Source: Larix kaempferi
Lineage: Eukaryota > Streptophyta > Pinopsida > Pinales > Pinaceae
Length of the DNA stretch: 64,000 bases
Assembly: GCA_027924585.1 (NCBI GenBank)
Contig: BSBM01000232.1
Coordinates: forward strand, 29,336,001 to 29,400,000
Direction: 5' to 3'
The position numbers and the translations under genes are program-made. The notes beneath the pieces are model-generated. The model worked only from the letters and a program-made list of their open reading frames with translations, had not been told where the DNA came from and searched no databases. This document shows, piece after piece, positions 10,962-21,562 of this stretch; the first letter of the stretch is position 1; the number at the start of each line of letters is the position of its first letter.

Positions 10962-12580
10962 CTAGGTAAAAGGTGTCAAATTGCAAAGGCAAAATGATAC
11001 AGGGCTTAGCAAAAATGAGATCAGAGATGGAGGCTTATATAACGAGCTAAAAGTGTGGAAGCTGGCATCAAGCTCAGCGTAAGCGGGATCATAACAGATG
11101 CATATGCAACTTGAACATAAAGATGGGATCCTTATCAGGGATGGCCAGAAATAGATGAGGAAGAAAGATATGAGGCTTCTTCTCAAAGTCATGGTAAATC
11201 TAAAAAGGCTCCCGAGTGTATGAGAAAAACTCAGCATGGGCACCAGAATGGCATAAGGGTGCTGACTAGGGTGACCCATTTTAGGTAGGATATGCTGTCA
11301 GACTGGTGCATGATGCATAAACAGATGGCTAACACACCAATATCCAATAGGTTCGACCCTATGGCGAATTCGGATGGAAAAAGGTTCAAATGCAACATAA
11401 CAGAAGGGAATCCTAAACCTATATGCAAGGTTCCGAATATACCTGACATGGTCGCACAAGGTGTCGAAAATGACCAGTAAGCAAGTATACATCCAGCTAA
11501 CAATCCTGTCTCCAAGAAACATTAGTACCAGGATCATATCTAAAACATATGTAAAGAAAGAATCGATACAAGTCACTATGGTAGAAATACTTTCAACTTC
11601 ACTATCATCACCAACAGGCATAAACAAGGCAGAGTTTTCAAATGAAGACTCTATGGTACCCAAGCCCAAGGACTTACAATCAACAAGATCAACTTCAGGA
11701 TGAAGGTCAAAGTTAAAGGACATGATGGAATCTACAGAAACAAATTCATCATCACGGGAGTTGAAAATTCTAGAAGCAGAATCAAACTCAGCAGGAACAC
11801 CGATTTGCGGATCTATAGGAGAGTCCAAAGACTCAACAGTAGGAAGATCAGACTTTAAGGTCAAACCGGGGCTAGACATAACTGCGACTGGATCAACATC
11901 CAAATGAATGGCAGACTATACTATAGACTCTAGGAAAACTTCACCGGAAGGAATCATATCATCCCAGATAGAACACATATCTAAACATTCAGATGGAGGT
12001 GTCACTTGGTCAAAAGCTAGGACCAAGTCCCGAGAAGGTAAGCATGAACTCAGAGACTTCTTCTCAGTAGCATTTGAACTCAAGGAACAATATGCCACAT
12101 AAGTCCCATGTGACATAGTAGTCCCTAATGACAAGGGATCAAACTGGTCTACAGTTGGGTAATAAGGAGGATCAACGAATGCAAGCTGGTCGATAGTGAC
12201 GATGCTTTCGTTATGAGGGAAATGCATCACACGAAAGAGTGTAGACACCACAGCATGCATAACATAAACGTAATCACGCCCGAGGATCATATCAAAGTCC
12301 ATAGGGTGCTTTAAAACCATAAAATCAACTAAGACTGTTTTTCCACCCAAAGTAACAGGTTCCTGACGGAGGAATCCGATCGATTCACTAGGTCTTTTAT
12401 CGAAGGTCAACGGCCAATTAACAGCTGGAATAACATTAGGGAAACCCAAATCTCTCCAAGCATAAGTGGATAAGATACTAACAGAAGCACCTTCATCAAT
12501 AATGCATCGATCAACCGTATGGTTCCCGATATCAACCTTTATCTGGAAAGGTGTCGAAGAAGGAAGACGAGGCTCAGCTA
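10962..12580 (-). CDS. Element A protease with hydrophobic C-terminal extension (decayed)
   Basis: The minus frame opens near 12580 and carries a retropepsin: IIDEGASVSILS has the catalytic Asp in a D-E-G-A-S box, then LGGKTVLVDFMV, and DMILGRDYVYVMHAVVS, the Tat-type C-terminal half. The same frame continues past a TAG (11916-11918) and a TGA (near 11298) to 10962. It reaches hydrophobic stretches such as YVLDMILVLMFLG and SLISFFLIYFWPSLI that could be membrane segments. In element D the protease leads through a spacer into RT; here there is no RT. The protease should cut gag precursors, but whether this extended product is made is unknown. The gag frame upstream is shifted near 12600. Confidence 0.6.
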
Positions 12581-13826
12581 GACTATTCCAATCAAAGGAA
12601 ACAATCCTAGGGCTTGGTAGGGTTCACATGGCACAGATGAAGTGCCCCCTTTTTTAGGAATATCCAAACTGGTAATGCAGAAGACTTTAGCAGTAGGTGC
12701 ATCAATCTCTGAAGGACTGATGGGATCAGTCGAAGATTGCATCAATTCGATCACTTCACTCTCCAAAGGAAGAGTGGGGTCGACCAAAGATTGCATTGGT
12801 TCAACCACTTTATCAACCAAAGGTTGATCTGATTGCAGGGAATCTATAGACAACTCAGAAACAGAGGTTCCTTTAGACATGGACCACACTCTTCGTGCCT
12901 CTGGAATGGCAGGGCATCGGTGAGTAAGGTGATCTCCCTTACAAAGTTTACAAGGGAACTTTGGTTTCCATCCTATAGGTCGAGACTCCTCTACAATGTC
13001 AGTACTCTCAACATGACTAGCATTGGCTGACAGCTTTCCCCCAGCATGACTTGCAGTAGCTGGTTGCTCAGAAGCAGAAGACTTTTGAACTAAGGACCAC
13101 ACTTTTTGCACTTCTGGAAGTACAGGGCACAAGTAAGTAAGGTGATCTCCCTCACAAAACTTACAAGGGAACTTAAGCTTCTGTTTGTTTGGTTTGTCGA
13201 CAATGTCAACTTCCTCATCATGACTTGCAGTGTCTGATCTGGTGTCTCCAGTATGACTCACAGGAACTGGTGACTTGTCATTAATATGACTAGCAGTGAT
13301 CAATGACGTGTCCTCAACATGACTTGACAGTGGTTGAAGACAAAATTTCAGTATGATTTTCAGTGACTAAAAGTTTTCTCCCAGTATGACCTCCAGAGGC
13401 TGGGTAGGTGCCCCCTGCATGACTTGCAGAGGAAGGGTGCTTGCCCCCAGCATGACTTGCAGAGGCTGGGTTGCTGCCCCCTTGTTTTGGCATCTTCTTC
13501 CTATTCTTCCTCCGCCTATTCCTTTTAGACTACTGGTTACTAGTATTGCTACTTTCACCACATGAGGTAGAAGGAGGAGGAGAAGATGTTACTGGCAAGG
13601 GAGGCATAGGGTTCTGATTCTCTTGATTTGAGGTGCTCACAAAAGAAGCGTCAGAAACATGCAAGGCATTCGGAGTGGAAAACAACCAAACTGACAGCCC
13701 AATAGTGAATCCAGGAAGATTCAGAGTAGCCATTAAGGGAGCACCAATGTTTCCAATGAATGGAATAGCACAAGGATCCCCCGGAACGGGGGTACCCTGA
13801 TTGGCACTCGCCGGAATGCTAGACAT
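12578..13826 (-). pseudogene. Element A gag remnant with duplicated zinc knuckle
   Basis: The start at 13826 (MSSIPASANQG) is followed by PLMATLNLPGF, which aligns to the beginning of the gag core in D and C, but the capsid core itself is missing. A stop precedes a basic stretch near 13500-13530. The frame 12578-13303 carries two CX2CX3HX4C knuckles, FPCKFCEGDHLTYLC and FPCKLCKGDHLTHRC, in a 213-bp direct duplication (71 residues). Repeats with the core SHAGG occur between and before them. Knuckles bind element RNA. C and D have one knuckle, so the duplication is particular to A. Confidence 0.7.
13380..13485. repeat. Short tandem repeat encoding SHAGG units
   Basis: Three units of about 33 bases with CAGCATGACTTGCAGAGG or close variants, then TGCCCCC. 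More diverged single copies occur up to 13030 on the left. They encode an Ala-Ser-His-Ala-Gly-Gly motif on the minus strand within the gag remnant. Confidence 0.65.
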
Positions 13827-15848
13827 AGTTTCCTGCTCAAATGAACAAGAAGTTCACTAAGGCAAACTAAAACAAGTAGCACAAAGAGCACACCACTTAA
13901 AAAGGTCCTAGGTAAATCAAACCAGGAAAACAGATGCCTTCCAGAGAAGAGTCTGGGATGATGAGGGCCCAGAACAGATCAACGAAGGATGAAGAACAGT
14001 TACCCAGGGTCCACAATACAATGACTAAGGGTGAAAGTGCTGGAAGCACCCAATCGCCCTCCCAAAGACCTGCAAGGGATTTCCTCCCACGTCTATCCTA
14101 GGTACTGCAGATATACCCTCCGCTGTCACCTATGTATGAACCTATGGTCAGATACTAAGGATACCACAACACCGAAAACTCCTGGGGGAACAGTTGCTGG
14201 TCGAATCAGAAGGCGTGGGCAGGGTAACTGAGCCCGAAACTCAAAAGAGTCCCCAAACGCGATCCAATCCTGGTATATGCTCGAAACAGAAAGTAGGAGG
14301 AGTATTCCCAACAATCTGATCTCACAAGACCTACTGCATAGATCCCAGGCAAGCTTTGAATGAAGTGGGTTTATCTGTGATAGTCAAACTACGATTTTTG
14401 CGTAATGTGTGATCTTGGGTGGTTTAAGGTGTTTTAAACCCAAGATCCTAACCAAGACTAGTTGGTGTAGTGTAACCTAGAAAATAAAATGTTGCTAGTA
14501 CATTTTATTAGAGTTCATTTTAAAGGTTACTTGCTTACTCAAAAAGGTAGTGGGTGTGTGAGAGTGGTTATAATAGAGATAGAGTACTGAAAATGAAATA
14601 TTTATCACCAAACAAATCTTTTTCTTTTCAATGCAAGTCTTAAAATTCTGATCTAGAATGCATGTGCAAATGCAATTTTTAATCTTTCGAATGCAAAAAA
14701 GGTAAAAATAAAGTCTAAATGCACAAAATTAAACTCAAAACCTAAGAATGCAGCTACTCAAGCAACTAGGTATGCAAAAGAAAACTTGTTCTTTTTTATG
14801 CAAAGCACTCTAAAATCTTTTAAGCCACTTGCAAGGTACTCTATTCAGAAAATGAATAAAAATTCTTTATGCTTTCAAAGGTAAGAAACAAAACTGAAAC
14901 TAACCTATTATCAAAACAAAAGCAAAGAAATTTCAGGTTCTCTTTATGAAATAGTAAAAGCTACCAAATATGACTTTCAAATTCTTATTGATGTAAGCAT
15001 GCCAAACATTGGGAAAAGAGTACTAAAACTACTTTTAGACCCAAATGAAGCAAATGACCTACGAAGAAGTATGGTTTGGTAAAGTCAGATCTGCACATAA
15101 ACAATGCAAACAAGGACTTGAACAACAGCCAAAACACTTGAGCTTTCACTACAAAAGAAAACTTAAAAGCATAAGGGAGGATAAAAAAACCAATCTAAAA
15201 GAGAAATTTCACTCAAATAGATACAAACAGGGTCAAGAAGACTCAAAAGGTTTCCAATCCAGTGGAAATGGGGCAAGCAATTTCAGTCAGACTCAAATTA
15301 GGGTACAAAAAACCAAACGGGTCCACAACCCCCCAACTTGGGTCAACAAGCCCCAAAACTTTCCAAACAAGCCCAAATTGATCAAACAAGGTTCAAATCA
15401 TGAATGTAGGATTAGTACAAGGATGGGAGACCACTTACAAGGGTTTAACACAGACCTAGGGTCATCAGGGACCACAAAAATGCAGCCATAGCCCTCAGAT
15501 TTGGGTCCACAACCCAAAAAACTCAAAAATTTAAACCCAGATTTTGAGTGCTACTGTGTATGAAGGAAACTAGCACCCATAGCAAGATGGGTGATACTGT
15601 GCAAAGGAAAAGTAGCGTATGAGCGCTACTGTGTTGTACAAACAGTAGCGTACAGGTGGAAAAAGTTGGAAAATGGGGTTAAAACCACCACACCTGGGTC
15701 CACAAGGGTCTGCAAGGGCTGGGAAGGGTCTGTAAAAGCCAAGGAGGGTCAAACAGAGCCTACTAACTGATCCTAATCAATAAAATGAACAAAGACCATC
15801 AAACAAGACTGAAGAAATGACCTTGGATACCCCTAAGCAGTTAGGATT
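13827..15848 (-). other. Element A 5' leader
   Basis: About 2 kb between primer site and gag, without a gene. Two features stand out. At 15611-15650 inverted repeats use the same arm as in U3: AGTAGCG (15611-15617), CGCTACTGT (15624-15632) and ACAGTAGCG (15642-15650). At about 13985-14290 a GC-richer block aligns to the leader of element C, including GGTATCCTTAGTATCTGACC on the minus strand at 14146-14165 (18 of 20 bases shared). The middle (14450-15000) is A-rich. Confidence 0.65.
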
Positions 15849-15866
15849 TCCCCAGCAGAGTCGCCA
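15849..15866 (-). promoter_or_regulatory. Primer binding site of element A
   Basis: On the minus strand TGGCGACTCTGCTGGGGA begins three bases after the LTR. C and D carry close variants at the same place. It would pair with the 3' end of a tRNA that ends in GAGTCGCCA. Tat/Ogre elements are reported to use tRNA-Arg; that is from memory and not checked against a tRNA sequence. Confidence 0.8.
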
Positions 15867-15869
15867 TTC

Positions 15870-16923
15870 TGTTGTGGGGAAAATGCACCTATAGTTAAGG
15901 GGAGAAACTACCAACTTACGGTGATAAAGATAGACTTACAAGCATTCTGCAAGTACAACAAATAAATGAAGAGATTAGGGTTTAGAGATGTAGGCACCTC
16001 ATTCAGAAGGTTGATCCTAGCTTTGCCTCCCTCGCTCTTCAATGCTATTCAATGTCACAATGCCCAAACCTGCAAAACAACTTGATACCTTTCTCAAATA
16101 CATTTGACTACATATATAATATTGATATCCATAATGGAAAGAGACATCAAACTATAATCAAACAGTAATCAAATCTTAAGACACATTAATAGGTCATATT
16201 TGGAAAGAGAAGAACGTTTGATCTTTATTAATGAATGAAAACAAGTACATAAAGTTATACCTTCTTTCAAGCTTGGCACTTCACGAAACCTAGATTCAAG
16301 TTCTCCTACTTCCGTTCTCCAAGGATTCCAGCCTCTAATCAACTGTGCTAGGGTTTACTAGAAACTAAGCATAAGAGAGGGGGATGAGGGTCTCCATTCC
16401 TCCAGCATAGCAATATTGTAGACTTGGTCCCTTCACATGGCCCTTCTACCCTCCTTATATAGTCAGTGAAGGATAGGAAAAGAAGTTATAACCGAGTAGG
16501 AGGTTCCTCAACCAACTTAACTTCCCAAAATTTTGAGATTTTAACCAAAATAGGGGTGTACGCTACTCTACAGTAGACAAAGTAGCGTACATATGGAGTT
16601 GAGCGCTACTTTAATCAAGCAAAGATGCGTACACACGCTACTATAATGCCTGTGTACCAGCGCTCATGTTGAAAAATGGACAAAAACAGGCTTTTCTGCT
16701 CATTTTCAGGAGATGGTTTGGTCTGGAAAAATGTTCCTAAGGGTCATATACATCAAATGGGTCAAGAATGAGGTAATTTCAACCATTTTTAGTGTCCCAA
16801 ATGACTCCTCCATCCACAAATGTCCTGCTGTGTGACTGAAACTTGATCTCAAGAAGTGTCGTCATGCGACCAAGGGAAGCAAGTGTCATCACAGACGGAG
16901 AGGTGTCATTTCAAGATATAACA
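15870..16923 (-). repeat. Element A 5' LTR
   Basis: 1054 bp, TGTTATAT...CACAACA on the minus strand, paired with 7645-8698 at a constant offset of 8225 and without indels. About 35 mismatches are seen by eye, mostly transitions. The U3 inverted repeat is at 16558-16590. Confidence 0.93.
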
Positions 16924-16928
16924 CCCCC
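16924..16928. repeat. TSD of element A, right copy
   Basis: CCCCC directly after the LTR end ATATAACA at 16923, matching 7640-7644. Confidence 0.85.
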
Positions 16929-17110
16929 AGCTTAAGAGAGTCTTGCAATTTAATCACCATCCTGAGAAGATCATTTTTGATAATGTGCCAACAGCATTTG
17001 ACGAAGCGAGCGGTAAATCCATCTGGTCCTGGAGCCTTGTCCAGGTTCATTGCTTGTAGAGCCTCCTTTAATTCCTTTTTGCTGACAAGGGCCGTAAGCA
17101 TTTGATTCAT
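16924..17110 (-). pseudogene. LINE reverse transcriptase, N-terminal part
   Basis: The frame contains ALQAMNLDKAPGPDGFTARF, the conserved RT entry motif (K-A-P-G-P-D-G) of L1-type enzymes. It ends at the insertion point of element A; the next LINE codons resume at 7644 with a sequence corresponding to the usual (N)SSFLALIPK motif. The five G:C pairs at the junction are duplicated as the TSD of A. The frame differs from the endonuclease frame, so a shift lies near 17110-17260. Confidence 0.8.
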
Positions 17111-17258
17111 CTGCTAGGTGACCTTGTTGGGGACCAATTCTAACAGAGAAGAGGACGGCCTATCAATTTCCTCCTCAGCTTCTGGATTGGGCCTGTTTGT
17201 GGAAGAAATCCATGTTTCTGTCACTAGCTTGAAGCCAGAGACTTCTAGATTTCTATCT

Positions 17259-18302
17259 TCAATACTCTTCTTCTTGCAGATAGGATTTTTGCACCCTTGC
17301 TTGGAGGTTCTCTTCAGTTTTTAGGGAATCAGTAGATATGTTCGAGCTTTCCATTTGCAACTGGTGAGCGTTCAGTAAGTTTAGGGTTGTTTTCCTTTCA
17401 TCTGCCGGAGATGAAAGCCCCTTTCCCCAAATCTTGAGCTCCCTTTTCACTCTTCTAAGCTTCTCTTCCCAAACAAAGAAGGGAGATCCTTTGGCTGGCA
17501 ACTTCCACACACCTTCCACTTTGCTATAGAAATCCTTGTGTTGAATCCAGATAGGGCTAAATCTAAATGGGATAGGCCCTAGATTTCTTTGCATTTTAAG
17601 TTCCAGCATAATAGGTCTATGATTAGAGGCCCCTGATGGGAGGATGGATGAGCTTGCATCCAGCCCAAGCAACAAAAAGGAGCTATGAATGAGGAATCGG
17701 TCCAGCCTTGCTGCAATGTGGCCTGGTCCGATTCTTTTATTAGACCAGGTGAAGTTTCCTTTAGAGGGCTTGATGTCTAAGAGATCCTAGTCTTGGATTA
17801 ACTCCTCCACCCATTCTCTTGCTGGATCCCTTACAATAGTGCCTCCTCTTTTTTCAGAGGCAACCAGAGTTAGATTCAGATCTCCCGCTAGGATGACATT
17901 TTCCAATGGCATTTCTTCAGAGACCTCCCGGACCGATTCCCAATAGAGTTTTTTTTCCCCATAGATTACTGGGGCATAGATGTTGAAAATATTTACAGTT
18001 TCCTTTGACTCATGATGTTGAAATTGAACTAAGATCCAATGCATGTTTTTCTTTTCAGATATTTTACTGACCGAGGTTTCGTTCCATAGGATGCCTAGTC
18101 CTCCATATGCTCCCCTTGAGGAGACTACTGAGCTCCCCCCTTTTTTCCATATTTGCTTGCTTCTTTGGAGAAAGTCCACTTCCTCCATTTTAGTTTCCTG
18201 GATGAGAAGGATGTCCGGGTTTTCATATCTGATTAAGCCTTTCATTGAATCTTCTTTTAATTTGCTACCCATCCCTCTGCAGTTCCAGGATAAAACCTTC
18301 AT
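17259..18302 (-). pseudogene. LINE ORF2 N-terminus: EEP endonuclease
   Basis: An apurinic-type endonuclease that nicks target DNA to prime reverse transcription. Seen in order: MKVLSWNCRGMGS at the start (catalytic Asn), LLIQETKM (catalytic Glu), YGGLGILWN, FNIYAP, ILAGDLN (Asp and Asn of the active site), then in the same frame after one stop SGASNHRPIML, the SNH-type end motif where many enzymes have SDH. The ORF2 start at 18302 is chosen because the MKVLSWNCRG beginning is characteristic. The frame is open from 18302 to 17259 apart from one stop near 17790. Confidence 0.88.
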
Positions 18303-18413
18303 TACTTACTTTTTGAGGTGGCTCCTTTAGAGCCCATTCCGAGAGGTTTCCCAGCCTTAGGAGTTTTGGCCAACAACTTTTCCAGTGTTGGTTGATTTCC
18401 TTGCAGTTTTCCC

Positions 18414-19638
18414 TTATAGGTTTCCATTTCCCTCTTCTCCTTGTCTGTTTTCCTTCCTCTTGTGGATCTTCTGGTGATGAGTTGGGATTCTTCTATTTTC
18501 CCTTCCTCCTATGATTCTTCTAAGTCTTGATCTTCCTCCCCCCCCTCCTTGAGGACGTTTCTTTCGAGTCCTTCTCAGCAGAGCCTCTAATCTTCTGGCT
18601 TGATAACAGCACATTAGAGAAGGGGGCGGCCTGCTCGAGTTCTGGCTGTTGGACTAGATTCGAGGTGGTTTGCTGAAACTGACTCAGGTCTTCTTCTTGC
18701 TCTTCCTCTGATCTTAGTTCCGGAATAGAAAATTTGTTGTTGGTGTCCCTTTGAGTTCCTTTCACATTTCTAGAATTTCCAGGGTTTGTTTGTTTTTGTT
18801 TTCCTTTTCCCGTCCCCTAATTGTTGAGTCCTGCTTTCTGACTAAATCTCGGCTTCTTGGATTGCTGCCATCCTTCCTCTTTTTCTTTCTCCGAGATTGC
18901 TTTTTTTGGACAACTTTTGGCAAAGTGCCCATATTTATGGCACTCTCGGCACTTAAATGGGAGTTGCTCATAGTCTAACTTTTGAAGATGTGTCCAGCTT
19001 CCTACTTTTATTTTGATGGCCTCTGGTAGTCCCACTTCAAGGTCAACCTCTACACAAATTTGAGCACACTCATACTAGTCTTTGTTGTTTTCCCTATCAA
19101 TAAACTTTCCTAGCTTGTTCCCAATGAATTTCAGGGATTCCCAATTCCAACAATGAACTGGTAGATTCGGGAGTCGAACCCAAACTGGCACAACGTTTGG
19201 GACATCCTCCTTGGGATCGAAATTCGGCGTCCAACGGTTCAGGTAGAGCCCTTGAGGCCCCATAAAATATGGCCCATTTCGAAAGATCAGGTCTCTGTCC
19301 TCCCTGGAGATAAATTTGAAAAGAAAAAACCTGCAGCCCAGGAAGTAAGATGTGACGCTATTAGCTATTAGAGTTCTCTAGTTCTTGTGCACCCAGGTTT
19401 CAGTAGATCTGGGGGAGGGCCACAAACCCGTGAACTCACCAACTAAGGCCCTATCGGCCAGAGAAAGTGTGACCTTGATCAGATCTTTAGGAGGGAGAGA
19501 TACCTCAGGTATTTCATCCAGTCATTTTACAAACTTAGAGGAGTCTGGCGGCTTCTTTTTGGGTTGAGAAGAAACTAATCGACTGAAGGCTTCAGCGTCG
19601 GGTGGTAATGGCGTTGGCATTTCCCCCTCGACCTCCAT
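18414..19638 (-). pseudogene. LINE ORF1 (DUF4283 and CCHC zinc knuckle)
   Basis: ORF1 protein, the RNA-binding gag-like partner of plant LINEs. The start at 19638 opens a frame with a proline-rich beginning; a stop (TGA) follows after about 35 codons and another near 19380. The frame at 19075-19263 has VWVRLPNLPVHCWNWESLK, the DUF4283 signature. The frame at 18817-19035 has FKCRECHKYGHFAKSCPKK, a CX2CX4HX4C knuckle. The C-terminal part is basic and low complexity (18414-18765) with shifted frames, so the end coordinate is approximate. Confidence 0.72.
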
Positions 19639-19740
19639 CACCCATGCAGGGCGCAAGGGTGAGCCCTAGTAGTGTCAGTAGCAACAGGGTCATGGCTCAC
19701 AGAGCTAAAACCCTAGCATTTGATCAGAGATTTTCTCATT

Positions 19741-19755
19741 GGTCCACACATTGTT
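19741..19755. repeat. LINE target-site duplication, 5' copy
   Basis: GGTCCACACATTGTT, identical to 4439-4453. It fixes the 5' end of the LINE at 19740. Confidence 0.93.
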
Positions 19756-19933
19756 GAGAACCAAAATCCATTTCAAAAGCGATTTCTGAAATATAAACGG
19801 ACACAAAGTTGAGAACCAAAATCCATTTCAGAAGCGATTTATGAAATATAAAATAACATGAGCACATTAAACATAATATTTTTTTTAAACAAAGAATAAT
19901 TTTTCCACTAGTATATATTATCAAATAAGTCAA
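19741..19933 (-). pseudogene. DUF7869-type gene, part upstream of the LINE
   Basis: The minus-strand frame here (MDFGSQQCVD near the LINE) continues in frame into the 4445 frame when the LINE and one TSD copy are removed. A 55-bp tandem duplication is present at about 19745-19855, each copy with GTTGAGAACCAAAATCCATT. The upstream end is not recognisable, so the start is unknown. Confidence 0.45.
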
Positions 19934-19954
19934 TAATAAGGGTCAACTGACCCT

Positions 19955-21557
19955 ACATTTATGAGAGAAATGTAAAAATATTTAATCTACGAAGTCTAGG
20001 ACAACAATTCCCAAATTTTGACTTCCGCTGTAAATAGTAGGGATCTGGACATGAACTAAGTTATAACATATAAAAAATGTTTGTCCCGACTTCCGTTTTC
20101 CAACAAGAAGGATTAACCGCCCCTTTATTTAATAGATATTGTGAAAACCTATATCCATAAATTCTCTATATCCAGAATGACGAAAACAAGAAGGATCAAG
20201 CAACCCTTCTTGCAGTTTAGAACTATTATGAAAATAATATTGGGCAGAAGAAGGGTCGCCCGACCCTTCATTTATGAGGGAATTGTAAAAATATTCAACC
20301 TACAAAGGCTAGGTCGTCAATTCATGTATATCCAAAATGGTGAACACTGAAAGAATACTGAGCACAAGAAGGGTCGACCCACCCTTCATTTACAATATAA
20401 ATTTAAAAATATTTAATCTACGAAGTCTAGGCCGACAATTCCTGACTTCCGACTTTTGTTGTAAATAGTAGGGATCTAGACATCAATTAAGTTATAAAAT
20501 ATAAAAAATGTTTGTCCCGACTTCCATTTTCCGACAAGAAATATCGGTTGCCCCTTCATTTAGTAGATAATTGTGAACACCTATATCCAAGAATTCCCTA
20601 TATCCATAATGGCGAACACAAGAAGGATCGACCAACCCTTCTTGCAGTCTAGAACTATTATGAAAAGAATACTGGGCAGAAGAAGGGTTGAACACCCCTT
20701 CATTTATGAGGGAATTTTAAAAATATTCAATCTACGAAGGCTAGGTTGTCAATTCATGTATATCCAAAATGCTGAACACTGGAAGAATATTGAGCACAAG
20801 AAGGATCGACCGACCATTCTTCCAGTCTAGAACTATTATGAAAATAATATTGGACAGAAGAAGGTCGACTGCCCCTTCATTTATGAGGGAATTGTAAAAA
20901 TATTCAACCTACGAAGGCTAGGAAGTCAATTCATGTATATCCAAAATGGTGAAAACTGGAAGAATACTAAGCATAAGAAGGGTCGACCGACCCTTCATTT
21001 ACGACATACATGTAAAAATATTTAATCTACGAAGTCTAGGCCGATAATTCTTGACTTTCGACTTCCGCTATAAATAGTGGGGATCTGGACATCAACTAAT
21101 TTATAACATATAAAAAATGTTTGTCCCGACTTTTGTTTTTCGACAAGAAATATCGGTCGCCCCTTCGTTTAGTAGATAATTGTGAACACCTATATCCAAC
21201 AATTCCCTATATCCAGAATGGCTAACACAAGAAGGATCAAGCGACCCTTCTTGCAATCTAGAACTATTATGAAAATAATACTAGGCAAAAGAAGGGTTGG
21301 CTACCACTTCATTTATGATGGAATTGTAAAAATATTCAACCTACGAAGGCTAGTCCGTCAATTCATGTATATCTAGAATGGTGAACACTGGAAGAATACT
21401 GAGCACAAGAAGGATCAACTGACCCTTCTTGCAGTCTAGAACTATTATGAAAAGAATACTGTGCAGAAGAAGGGTCGGTCGCCCCTTCATTTATGAGGGA
21501 ATTGTAAAAATATTCAATCTACGAAGGCTAGGCCGACAATTCCTGACTTTCGAATTC
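19955..21557. repeat. Composite tandem repeat array
   Basis: A long unit starts at about 19955, 20389 and 20994 (GTAAAAATATTTAATCTACG, then AGTCTAGG, ATAGTAGGGATCTGGACATC or close variants, and TAAAAAATGTTTGTCCCGAC). Between these lie shorter related units at about 20269, 20700, 20876, 21308 and 21488 (CATTTATGAGGGAATTGT, AATATTCAAC, ACGAAGGCTAGG). GGGTCGACC and ACCCTTC motifs recur at unit edges. Open frames here are by-products of the repeats. The array is cut on the right by the LTR of element B. Confidence 0.82.
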
Positions 21558-21562
21558 CACTA

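Larger units (their letters stand above)
7645..16923 (-). mobile_element. Element A: non-autonomous Tat-like LTR retrotransposon
   Basis: A 9279-bp element in minus orientation inserted in the LINE RT. Two LTRs of 1054 bp, TG...CA ends, 5-bp TSD, primer site and purine tract are all present. On the minus strand the order is LTR, PBS, leader of about 2 kb, gag remnant with two zinc knuckles, aspartic protease, a hydrophobic C-terminal extension, then 2.2 kb of non-coding repeats and the second LTR. There is no RT, RNase H or integrase and no gag capsid core, so it depends on another element. The LTRs differ at about 35 sites by eye (roughly 3 percent), so this insertion is clearly older than E1. 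Protease motifs match element D closely, which is the basis for calling it Tat-like. Confidence 0.9.
4454..19740 (-). mobile_element. Plant LINE (L1-type), split by LTR element A
   Basis: The element is bounded by an exact 15-bp duplication (4439-4453 and 19741-19755) and has a short poly(A) at its 3' end (T-run from 4454 on the plus strand). Subtracting element A and one TSD copy leaves about 6.0 kb, a normal full length for a plant LINE. Gene order on the minus strand is ORF1 (19638 downward), then ORF2 with EEP endonuclease (from 18302), reverse transcriptase, zf-RVT-like region and a plant-type RNase H ending at 4879. ORF2 has one stop within the endonuclease and several frameshifts, so the copy is dead. 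It inserted into the DUF7869-type gene. The region 4454-4878 is 3' UTR with no gene. Confidence 0.93.

Noticed and set aside
20141-21376. Three similar 64-85-codon ORFs (TRRIxxPFLQ-type)
   Set aside because: They follow the tandem array units and are interrupted differently in each; likely chance frames.
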